DNA of 64,000 nucleotides, taken from positions 1,054,001 to 1,118,000 of the forward strand of contig NZ_VFNH01000002.1 of assembly GCF_006715485.1 (NCBI RefSeq). Reading direction: 5' to 3'. Below, one piece after another: positions 58,375 through 64,000 of this stretch. Under the pieces are notes generated by a model. It ran no database searches. It was not told the origin of the DNA and saw nothing but the letters and a program-made list of their open reading frames with translations. This DNA is from Herbaspirillum sp. SJZ107 (GTDB taxonomy: Bacteria > Pseudomonadota > Gammaproteobacteria > Burkholderiales > Burkholderiaceae_D). The position numbers and the translations under genes are program-made. The stretch's first letter is position 1, and every line of letters starts with the position of its first letter.

Positions 58375-59520
58375 CTACAAGCGCAACTGCAAGCCTTCGA
58401 TTTTCTTGCGCAGCGGCTCGCTCGGCGGGCTGTCCAGTTTGGCGCTCGCTTCGCGCATCAGTTGTCGTGCTTCGTCGCGTTCCCCTTTTTGCAGCAATAC
58501 CTCGACGAGATGCAATGCAATCTCCGGATGCTGAAGTTGCGCATAGGCGCGCCGCAACTGTGTTTCTGCTGCCTCCAGATTGCCGAGCCGATACTGCGCG
58601 TAACCCACGGTGTCCATCGCATAGGGACTGTCGGGTTTGATCTCCAGCGCCTTGGACGCAAGCTGCAATGCATACGCCGGTTTCACGTTGCGTTCGACGT
58701 ACCATGAAGCGAGGTTGTTATAGGCCGTGTACTCGCCGGGCGCCCTTGCAATGGCCAGTTGTGCGGCGCTTTCCGCCACATCGAATCGTCCAGTCTCGTT
58801 CGCTACCGAGGCATATAAATTGAGCAGTTCGGCTTCGGGCGCGACACGTGGCGTACCGGCGGCAAGCACCTCGTAGGCTTCTTCGAGCCGTCCCAACTGG
58901 CGCAGGTAATCTGCTTTGGACAGAATCACCTGCAGCAGGTCATCGGGCGTGCGCGGCTCCAGCGAATCGACCAGCGCGAGCGCGCCTGTCACATTCTTTT
59001 CCTTGGCGAGCAGCATGGAGCGTTGAATCTGCGCCGCGAAATACGTCTTTTGATCGTTCGGGTCGACTTGATCGAGCCATTTGCGCGATGCCGCGATGTC
59101 GTCGCGCTCCCGGCACAGGCGGGCAAGCACCAGCAGCATGTCACCGGGCTTGTATTCTTTCCTGCGCAGCGCCAGGGCATGGTAGCGCTCGAAATACGCT
59201 TCGCCTTCGGCCCGGTGCCCCAGTTGCATCGAGGTATTGGCAAATAAAAACAGGATGCTGGGCTCATCCGGATAGGTCTTCATCAAGGCATTGAGTTCCT
59301 CGCGCGCCGCATCGAACTGCTTTGCGTCGATGAGCGATATGGCGTGCGCCAGCGCCCTGGCAAACGGCTTGGCGTCGGTGCCGGCAGCAGGCGATTGCGG
59401 CTGCGTGGCAGGTGCTGGAGCGCCGGCTTGATCCGCATCGGGAAGGTGTTGATGCGAAGCCGAGACCGAAGCGCATGCCGTGAAAGCGATAACGGCAGCT
59501 GACAAAAGTTGTTTCTTCAA
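58375..59520 (-). CDS. Exported TPR-repeat protein
   Basis: A 381-residue protein with a signal peptide (1-21, with 'ACASVSA' at the end) and a Pro/Ala spacer (about 25-50), followed by eight or nine TPR-type helical pairs (about 52-375). Examples are 'IDAKQFDAAREELNALMKTYPDEPSILFLFANTSMQLG', 'PGEYTAYNNLASWYVERN' and 'PDSPYAMDTVGYAQYRLGNLEAAETQLRRAYAQL'. It is probably periplasmic and a protein-binding scaffold. The Cys in the signal peptide region is not in a convincing lipobox. ATG 59520 has no strong SD. Partner unknown. It lies 22 bp upstream of position 58353, so it could read through into the Gly/Cys-tail gene. Confidence 0.82.
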   Translation of the reverse strand: MKKQLLSAAVIAFTACASVSASHQHLPDADQAGAPAPATQPQSPAAGTDAKPFARALAHAISLIDAKQFDAAREELNALMKTYPDEPSILFLFANTSMQLGHRAEGEAYFERYHALALRRKEYKPGDMLLVLARLCRERDDIAASRKWLDQVDPNDQKTYFAAQIQRSMLLAKEKNVTGALALVDSLEPRTPDDLLQVILSKADYLRQLGRLEEAYEVLAAGTPRVAPEAELLNLYASVANETGRFDVAESAAQLAIARAPGEYTAYNNLASWYVERNVKPAYALQLASKALEIKPDSPYAMDTVGYAQYRLGNLEAAETQLRRAYAQLQHPEIALHLVEVLLQKGERDEARQLMREASAKLDSPPSEPLRKKIEGLQLRL

Positions 59521-59608
59521 AATGCACCCTGAAAATGACGTGCCTGATCCTGCGCCAGTCGATGTCGCTCAGCATAGCAGCTTGCCTGGGCGGAAAAGTC
59601 ACGAACAG

Positions 59609-60526
59609 TCACGCCAGGCAGGAACCGTCCCGCGCCGCCACCAGCATGTCGATCAGTGCGCGCGACGCCGCCGACAGGCCACGGTGGGCCGGATACACGA
59701 CCGAGAATGCGCGCGTCCGTCCACCCAGCTGCGGCAACACCTCCACCAGCCGTCCCGCCGCCAGGCTGGCTTCGGCAAACAGGCGCGGACACAACGCAAT
59801 CCCCATACCCTGTTCGGCCAGCCAGATGACGCCCATTGCGTCGGTCGACACCGTTACCGACGCCGGCGGGATCCAGTCGATGTCGCGCTCGCCATCGCGC
59901 AGCTGCCAGGGAAATACCCGGCCGGTGTTGGGCCGGACGAAGGCGATGCAATGCTGGCGTGCCAGGTCGTCCAGCGTCGCCAGCGGTCCGGCCGTCTCCA
60001 GGTAGGCAGGGGCAGCCAGCAGGCACAGCGGCGACGCTTCCAAATGGCGCGATGCCATCGTGCTGCTCGGCAGCGGGCCGGAGCGGATCGCCAGGTCGAA
60101 GCCCTCGGCCACCAGGTCGACGTTGCGGTTGGTGATGTCGACGTCCAGTTCGACCAGCGGATAGGCGCGCTTGTAGGCAGCCAGCACGCGCGGCAGGCGC
60201 TGCAGGCCATAGCCGGTCGACACGCTCATGCGCACCTTGCCGCTCAGTTGCGCCGTCGTGCTGCGCATTGCCTGCTCGGCCTGCCCGAGCCGGGCGAAGG
60301 CGTCGCGGGCCTCGTCGGCGTAGCGCTGGCCGGCATCGGTGAGGCTGAGGCTGCGCGTGGTCCGGCGCAACAGTTGTGCGCCGAGCCGCGCCTCGAGCCG
60401 CGACACGGCCCGGCTCAGCACCGAAGGCGTGGTCGACAGCACGACCGCCGCCGCGCTGAACGAACCATGCTCGACGACGTTGAGAAACACCTCGACATCG
60501 GCCAGGTGATCGAACTTCCGCCCCAT
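59609..60526 (-). CDS. LysR-family transcriptional regulator
   Basis: A 305-residue LysR. DNA-binding part (about 4-62): 'LADVEVFLNVVEHGSFSAAAVVLSTTPSVLSRAVSRLEARLGAQLLRRTTRSLSLTDAG'; effector part (about 90-300) with 'GKVRMSVSTGYGLQRLPRVLAAYKRAYPLVELDVDITNRNVDLVAEGFDLAIRSG'. It is divergent from a nitroreductase-family gene across 97 bp. Two copies of GAACAAAT (60540-60547 and 60582-60589), 42 bp apart, lie between them and are possible binding-site halves. The likely target is the nitroreductase. Confidence 0.94.
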   Translation of the reverse strand: MGRKFDHLADVEVFLNVVEHGSFSAAAVVLSTTPSVLSRAVSRLEARLGAQLLRRTTRSLSLTDAGQRYADEARDAFARLGQAEQAMRSTTAQLSGKVRMSVSTGYGLQRLPRVLAAYKRAYPLVELDVDITNRNVDLVAEGFDLAIRSGPLPSSTMASRHLEASPLCLLAAPAYLETAGPLATLDDLARQHCIAFVRPNTGRVFPWQLRDGERDIDWIPPASVTVSTDAMGVIWLAEQGMGIALCPRLFAEASLAAGRLVEVLPQLGGRTRAFSVVYPAHRGLSAASRALIDMLVAARDGSCLA

Positions 60527-60623
60527 CTTGCTTCCTCAAGAACAAATCATTTGCCAGAAGCATAGTTTATCGATCTGTCGTGAACAAATACAATAGCGCA
60601 TCTTTAATTCGAAAGGACGTTAC

Positions 60624-61259
60624 ATGGAATTGCTCGACAAACTGCAATGGCGCTATGCCACCAAGGCGATGGACCCGGCGCGCAAGGTGCCGCAGGATAA
60701 GTTAGAGCGCATCATCGAAGCCGCGCGCCTGGCGCCGACCTCGTCCGGCCTGCAGCCCTATGAAATCCTGATCGTGAACAATCCGGCGCTGCGCGCCCAG
60801 ATCCGCGAGGTCGCCTGGAACCAGGCGCAGGTGGTCGACGCCTCGCACCTGCTGGTGTTCGCCGCCTGGGACAACTACACGCCCGAGCGCATCAACCACA
60901 TGTTCGACCTTACCAACGAGGTGCGCGGTTTCCGCAACGAAGGCTGGGAAGCCTACCGCCAGCAACTGCTGTCGACCTACCCGGGCCGCGACGCGGAAGT
61001 CAACTTCCAGCACGCTGCGCGCCAGGCCTACATCGGCTTCAGTGCGGCGGTCATCGCGGCCGCCTTCGAGGAAGTCGATTGCACGCCGATGGAAGGCTTC
61101 GATCCGGCTGCCGTCGACCGCATCCTGAACCTGGGCGAGCGCGGCCTGCGCAGCGCGGTCATGCTGCCGCTGGGCTACCGCAAGGCCGAGCAGGACTGGC
61201 TGGTGGACCTGCCGAAGGTGCGCCGCCCGCTGGGTCAGTTCGTGAGCGAGATTGACTGA
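60624..61259 (+). CDS. NAD(P)H-dependent nitroreductase-family oxidoreductase
   Basis: A 211-residue FMN-dependent nitroreductase (NfsB/YdjA-like). Conserved parts: 'LLDKLQWRYATKAMDPARKVPQDKLERIIEAARLAPTSSGLQPYEILIVNN' with the FMN-binding Arg and Ser residues, 'YIGFSAAVIAAAFEEVDCTPMEGFDPAAVDRIL' and 'SAVMLPLGYRKAEQDWL'. It reduces nitro-aromatics or quinones with NAD(P)H in the cytosol. ATG 60624 follows AAAGGACGTTAC. It is divergent from LysR, which probably regulates it. Confidence 0.93.
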   Translation: MELLDKLQWRYATKAMDPARKVPQDKLERIIEAARLAPTSSGLQPYEILIVNNPALRAQIREVAWNQAQVVDASHLLVFAAWDNYTPERINHMFDLTNEVRGFRNEGWEAYRQQLLSTYPGRDAEVNFQHAARQAYIGFSAAVIAAAFEEVDCTPMEGFDPAAVDRILNLGERGLRSAVMLPLGYRKAEQDWLVDLPKVRRPLGQFVSEID

Positions 61260-61295
61260 TCTTTGGTCTGCTGCTTTCAAAATTCGTAGTTGACG

Positions 61296-61335
61296 GTCCG
61301 CTTCTGGCCAGTTGCGGACCTGCCTAAACGTCTGA
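61296..61335. repeat. Intergenic repeat, copy 1
   Basis: GTCCGC-N12-GCGGAC (61296-61319) followed by CTGCCTAAACGTC. A related copy lies at 62729-62775 after the sugar dehydrogenase (GTTGCAGACCTACCTGAATGTCCGC and GTCCGC-N12-GCAGAC), and a weaker one near 63478-63512. This matches a short repeat common in intergenic regions of proteobacteria. Confidence 0.6.
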
Positions 61336-61559
61336 ACCCGACCGAGATCGGACAAAACGAAGAGGCTTTCGGTGTGTGCAACCGGCACAGTCGCTTCGCG
61401 CATATGTCGGGGATGATTGCCGCCGCCAGCGCAGCGTCTGCAATAGGCGTTTTGCTCTACACTTCCTCCTGCCCTTTGCACCAACAGCGCCGGCGCATCA
61501 TTGGCATACCTTTTGCCTCAGCAACCTGGCATCAATCCGCGAATGGAGATCTGGAAAAT
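61320..61559. other. Remainder of the 300-bp gap before the sugar dehydrogenase
   Basis: Apart from the repeat, no gene is supported. A plus-strand frame is open from 61290 into the sugar dehydrogenase but is not conserved-looking and contains the repeat. The last 40 bp before ATG 61560 include AATGGAGATCTGG, which may serve as its RBS region. Confidence 0.5.
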
Positions 61560-62690
61560 ATGAATTCGAGCATGCTCGGCCTTGCCACCACTTTCTCGCT
61601 CACCCTGCTTGCGTTCTCCGCCGCCCCGGCGGCGAACGCGCAGACAAGTGCAACCGCGGCCGGCCTGCCTTTCGAGATCAAGCCGGTCGGCACATTCAAG
61701 AGCCCATGGGCCATGGCATTCCTGCCCAACGGCAGCGTGCTGGTGACGCAAAAGGAGGGGACGATGATCCTGTTCGATCCCGCGACCGGTACCAGGCGGA
61801 CAGTGTCCGGCACACCCTCCGTCAGCAGCAAGGGCCAGGGCGCGCTCATGGACATCGTGCCCGCTCCCGATTTCGCGGCCAGCAAGCTGCTCTACTTCAG
61901 CTACTCCGAGGCTGGTCCCGGTACCGACACCCGGGTCGTGCTCGCCACTGCGACACTGGATCAGGCAGCCGGCACGCTCAAGGACACAAAGGTCCTTTTC
62001 CGCGGCCAGGAGGCTTCGACTGGCGGGCACTATTCGGGCCGTATTGGCCTCTCGCCAGATGGCAAGTATCTCTTCTTCACCAGTGGCGACCGCCAGCTTT
62101 TCGATCCGGCGCAGGACCCCAGGTCGACGCTCGGCAAGGTGCTGCGCCTGAACCTCGACGGCACGCCCGCTGCCGGCAACCCGCTCGCGGCCAGGGGCTT
62201 CCATCCAGCCGTCTGGTCGTATGGCCACCGCAATCTGCTGGGCATGGCCTTCGACAGGCAGGGACGCCTGTGGGAAATGGAGATGGGGCCGCGCCATGGC
62301 GACGAGATCAACCTGATCAAGCCAGGCCTCAACTATGGCTGGCCGAAAGCATCGAATGGCAACCACTATGACGGCCGCGACATCCCTGACCACGCGCCTG
62401 GTGACGGCTTCGAAGCCCCGAAAGTGTCGTGGAATCCGGCCATTTCACCAGGCGGCCTCGCTTACTACGATGCGGACCTGTTCCCGAAGTGGAAAAATTC
62501 CCTCTTCATCACCGGTCTCTCGGGCAAGTCGCTGGACCGCATTGCACTCGACGGCGAGAATGCGAGCAAGGTGGACCATTGGGACATGGGCGAACGCATC
62601 CGTGGCGTTCGCACCGGGCCGGACGGCGCGCTATGGGTGCTGGAGGATGGTCCGCGCGGCAGGCTCCTGATGCTGACACCGAAGAGGTAG
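61560..62690 (+). CDS. PQQ-dependent aldose sugar dehydrogenase, exported (YliI/Asd-like)
   Basis: A 376-residue beta-propeller quinoprotein with a signal peptide (1-27, AANAQ). Family stretches are visible: 'PFEIKPVGTFKSPWAMAFLPNGSVLVTQKEGTMILFD', 'GALMDIVPAPDFAASKLLYFSYSEAGPG', 'GGHYSGRIGLSPDGKYLFFTSGDRQ', 'VWSYGHRNLLGMAFDRQGRLWEMEMGPRHGDEINLIKPGLNYGWP' and 'GVRTGPDGALWVLEDGPRGRLLML'. The HGDE motif holds the catalytic/PQQ-binding His in this family. It oxidises aldoses in the periplasm and passes electrons to quinones or cytochromes. ATG 61560 is used; the open frame extends to 61290 without a signal peptide. Flanked on both sides by the intergenic repeat. Confidence 0.92.
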   Translation: MNSSMLGLATTFSLTLLAFSAAPAANAQTSATAAGLPFEIKPVGTFKSPWAMAFLPNGSVLVTQKEGTMILFDPATGTRRTVSGTPSVSSKGQGALMDIVPAPDFAASKLLYFSYSEAGPGTDTRVVLATATLDQAAGTLKDTKVLFRGQEASTGGHYSGRIGLSPDGKYLFFTSGDRQLFDPAQDPRSTLGKVLRLNLDGTPAAGNPLAARGFHPAVWSYGHRNLLGMAFDRQGRLWEMEMGPRHGDEINLIKPGLNYGWPKASNGNHYDGRDIPDHAPGDGFEAPKVSWNPAISPGGLAYYDADLFPKWKNSLFITGLSGKSLDRIALDGENASKVDHWDMGERIRGVRTGPDGALWVLEDGPRGRLLMLTPKR

Positions 62691-62728
62691 GCCAGCGGGA
62701 ACTGCGTGGCGGAACATGCGGGCTTTTG

Positions 62729-62775
62729 ACCGGTTGCAGACCTACCTGAATGTCCGCTTCCGATCCATTGCAGAC
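62729..62775. repeat. Intergenic repeat, copy 2
   Basis: ACCGGTTGCAGACCTACCTG leads directly into AATGTCCGCTTCC and ends GCAGAC (62775), so it holds one and a half units of the repeat at 61296. It lies 40 bp after the sugar dehydrogenase stop. The gap 62691-62854 holds nothing else I can support. Confidence 0.6.
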
Positions 62776-62854
62776 GTTGACGACCAGAGAAGGACGAGCC
62801 GGGTTGAACTCGTCGCTGACTTTTTTCGCGTTTCCGCTCAATCTCCTTATAGTT

Positions 62855-63391
62855 TTAGGTCGTTGATGTCGTGGATGGCGCTTGGGAATCTGTATCGTTG
62901 ATTGCGTGCTGCAATAGGTCCGGCAGGTTCGGATCGTCGTACGAGCGTACGCTGTTTGGTGGCAGACTGGCGAACAGACGCTGCCAGAACGCGCCGGCAC
63001 GGGTGTCGGCGCGAAAAATCGCTACCAGCCACGGGCCGGTGAAGGTGCGCGCTAATGCGTGCACAGCCTCAAATGCCAATCCCTGGCGCCGATAACGCTT
63101 CAGAATGAACAGATCGGCCACCTCTTCGGCCACGCTGCCGTTCGGCAGGGTGAAGGGTTCGGTGACGACGAAGCCCACCAGCGCACCATCTTTCCTAATC
63201 CAATAGGCACCCTTGGCGGGGTCATTGATGTAATCGGCAATCTGCTCTGGAGAGGCATCGAACAAGCCGTCCGGACCGATATCTTCATCCGCCCAATCGG
63301 AACCCTCGTAGTAGTACAGCTGGAACAGGCGGAACAGGGCCTCAGCTCCTCCCGGTGCGATCCTTTGCAGCGGATGCGACGGTGCGCTCAT
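62855..63391 (-). CDS. GNAT-family acetyltransferase
   Basis: A 178-residue GNAT-like protein. 'YWIRKDGALVGFVVTEPFTLPNGSVAEEVADLFILKRYRRQGLAFEAVHALARTFTGPWLVAIFRADTRAGAFWQRLFASL' covers the central sheet and the acetyl-CoA pyrophosphate loop (R-R-Q-G-L-A in place of Q/R-x-x-G-x-G/A). The N-terminal half ('LQRIAPGGAEALFRLFQLYYYEGSDW') is typical of small-molecule GNATs annotated in environmental proteobacteria. ATG 63391 lacks a clear SD. The C-terminal tail 'SQAPSTTSTT' is low complexity. Substrate unknown. Confidence 0.82.
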   Translation of the reverse strand: MSAPSHPLQRIAPGGAEALFRLFQLYYYEGSDWADEDIGPDGLFDASPEQIADYINDPAKGAYWIRKDGALVGFVVTEPFTLPNGSVAEEVADLFILKRYRRQGLAFEAVHALARTFTGPWLVAIFRADTRAGAFWQRLFASLPPNSVRSYDDPNLPDLLQHAINDTDSQAPSTTSTT

Positions 63392-63535
63392 GCCTGCCCT
63401 TTTGTATCAAACATCTTCAGCGAATGATGTATTTGTGCGCCATCCATAATAAGTATTTGAGAATCTGGTTAGTGGAACGTCCGGTCCTGGCCGCTCTCGA
63501 CCCGAACCGGCCATGGCTCGCATGACGCATCCAAC

Positions 63536-63865
63536 CTAACCAACGCTGCTAAAGGCTAGCATCGCGACAAGCACATTGCCTATGATGGCTGCGCCGATCG
63601 CCAGCGGAAGCCAGGTCCGGTGCCTGCACAGCCACAGGACCAATAGGCTCGCGCAACCGATGGCGCCGACGGCTACCGTCATGGCCTCCTCACCACGGAG
63701 CAGGGTAGCCGGAAGGTGACGGTTGGGCCTTACGGTGACGGTCCCGTCATGGATGCCAAAAATGCCGAACAAAAGCAGCACGACGACAAAAAAGAGGCAC
63801 AAGACATAGTCGGTCACCGAATTTTTCTTTTGCTTCGCCGCCTTTGCTTTTCGCTTAGTTGTCAT
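63536..63865 (-). CDS. Small membrane protein of unknown function
   Basis: A 109-residue protein with a Lys/Ala-rich cytosolic lead (1-16, 'KRKAKAAKQKK'), TM1 (about 19-40), a short loop with 'DGTVTVRPNRHLPATLLRGEEAM', TM2 (about 62-80) and TM3 (about 86-106). No family is recognised. The start follows a weak GGCCGATG context. Less GC-rich codon use than the main genes. The preceding 144 bp (63392-63535) contain a weak third copy of the intergenic repeat near 63478 and no gene. Confidence 0.55.
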   Translation of the reverse strand: MTTKRKAKAAKQKKNSVTDYVLCLFFVVVLLLFGIFGIHDGTVTVRPNRHLPATLLRGEEAMTVAVGAIGCASLLVLWLCRHRTWLPLAIGAAIIGNVLVAMLAFSSVG

Positions 63866-63885
63866 CGGCCTCGTGGCTGGCGCCC

Positions 63886-63916
63886 CAAAAAAATGTGGCT
63901 GCCCTCAGGCAGCCAC
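63886..63916 (-). terminator. Rho-independent terminator of the truncated last gene
   Basis: GTGGCTGCC-ctca-GGCAGCCAC (63895-63916, 9-bp perfect stem) is followed on the minus strand by ATTTTTTTGGGG. It lies 10 bp after the TAA at 63926-63928, so it ends the minus-strand gene that enters from the right edge. Confidence 0.92.
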
Positions 63917-63925
63917 AGGTGGAAA

Positions 63926-64000
63926 TTACTTCAACGCCGAGAAGATCGCCTCCAGCCGATCCTTGGTACCCGGAATCCGTTCAAGGCGCGGATAGCGCAG
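63926..64000 (-). CDS. 3' end of a gene running off the window
   Basis: The last 24 codons of a minus-strand gene are visible, ending 'YPRLERIPGTKDRLEAIFSA' then Leu-Lys and TAA. It is supported by the strong terminator just after the stop and by typical GC-rich codon use. Too little is present to name the product. Confidence 0.7.
   Translation of the reverse strand: MRYPRLERIPGTKDRLEAIFSALK

Noticed and set aside
1..64000. tRNA, rRNA, prophage, insertion sequence or CRISPR features
   Set aside because: I saw no cloverleaf-like segment, rRNA stretch, transposase or integrase motif, or spaced direct-repeat array. A tRNA scan was not possible by eye and could still find one.

Overview
The window looks like chromosomal DNA of a high-GC betaproteobacterium, most likely Oxalobacteraceae (Massilia/Telluria-like). 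This rests on uniformly GC-rich codon use, a classical ArgA, a long HrpA, an imuAB pair under a LexA box, BdcA/BdcR, and a Hsp70-Hsp70-DUF2760 cluster. That placement is inference from gene content; there is no rRNA or tRNA gene to anchor it. No phage, transposase, integrase or CRISPR array was seen.

Layout. 1-8.6 kb: a secreted hypothetical, a DUF2231 membrane protein coupled to a PQQ-type sorbosone dehydrogenase lipoprotein, then a periplasmic 5-hydroxyisourate hydrolase and GlcG/HbpS-like protein facing a CusRS/HprRS-type two-component system, an exported alpha/beta hydrolase that has lost its nucleophile, and rpiA. 8.6-20.6 kb: housekeeping and metabolic genes (yggX, argA, hrpA, an amidohydrolase, an XRE regulator with a SnoaL-like protein, a PRC-barrel protein, a Tat-exported YghA-like reductase, yghU). 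20.6-30.6 kb: a nine-gene chemotaxis operon on the minus strand reading receptor-like, cheY, STAS, cheA, two receptors with nearly identical signalling domains, cheW, cheR, cheB. 30.9-32.9 kb: LysR, SDR and a gene remnant. 32.9-38.7 kb: two divergent Hsp70 proteins, a DUF2760 protein and a degenerate HepT-like protein, the best candidate here for an undescribed system. 38.8-42.8 kb: a 101-bp palindromic repeat, an antiporter, a VOC protein, an Rrf2 regulator with its flavoprotein, and a low-complexity secreted protein. 42.8-46.4 kb: bdcA/bdcR with a clear operator, then SOS-controlled imuA-imuB. 46.4-49.4 kb: arsRCBH with a palindromic operator. 49.4-56.8 kb: a hydrolase, a large diguanylate cyclase, a GNAT and a chloramphenicol-acetyltransferase-like gene, then a LysR facing an NmrA-like/DUF1857 pair. 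56.8-64 kb: a less GC-rich patch of hypotheticals, a TPR protein, LysR/nitroreductase, an aldose sugar dehydrogenase flanked by intergenic repeats, a GNAT, a small membrane protein, and the tail of a gene that runs off the end.

The common theme is environmental sensing and stress: oxidative stress and aldehyde/quinone reduction, arsenic, c-di-GMP/biofilm control and chemotaxis. Many regulators sit back-to-back with their targets, and several have recognisable operators (SOS box, ArsR site, BdcR site, a candidate XRE site). Coordinates follow the open frames; starts were moved to internal ATG/GTG codons where a ribosome binding site or family alignment supported it.
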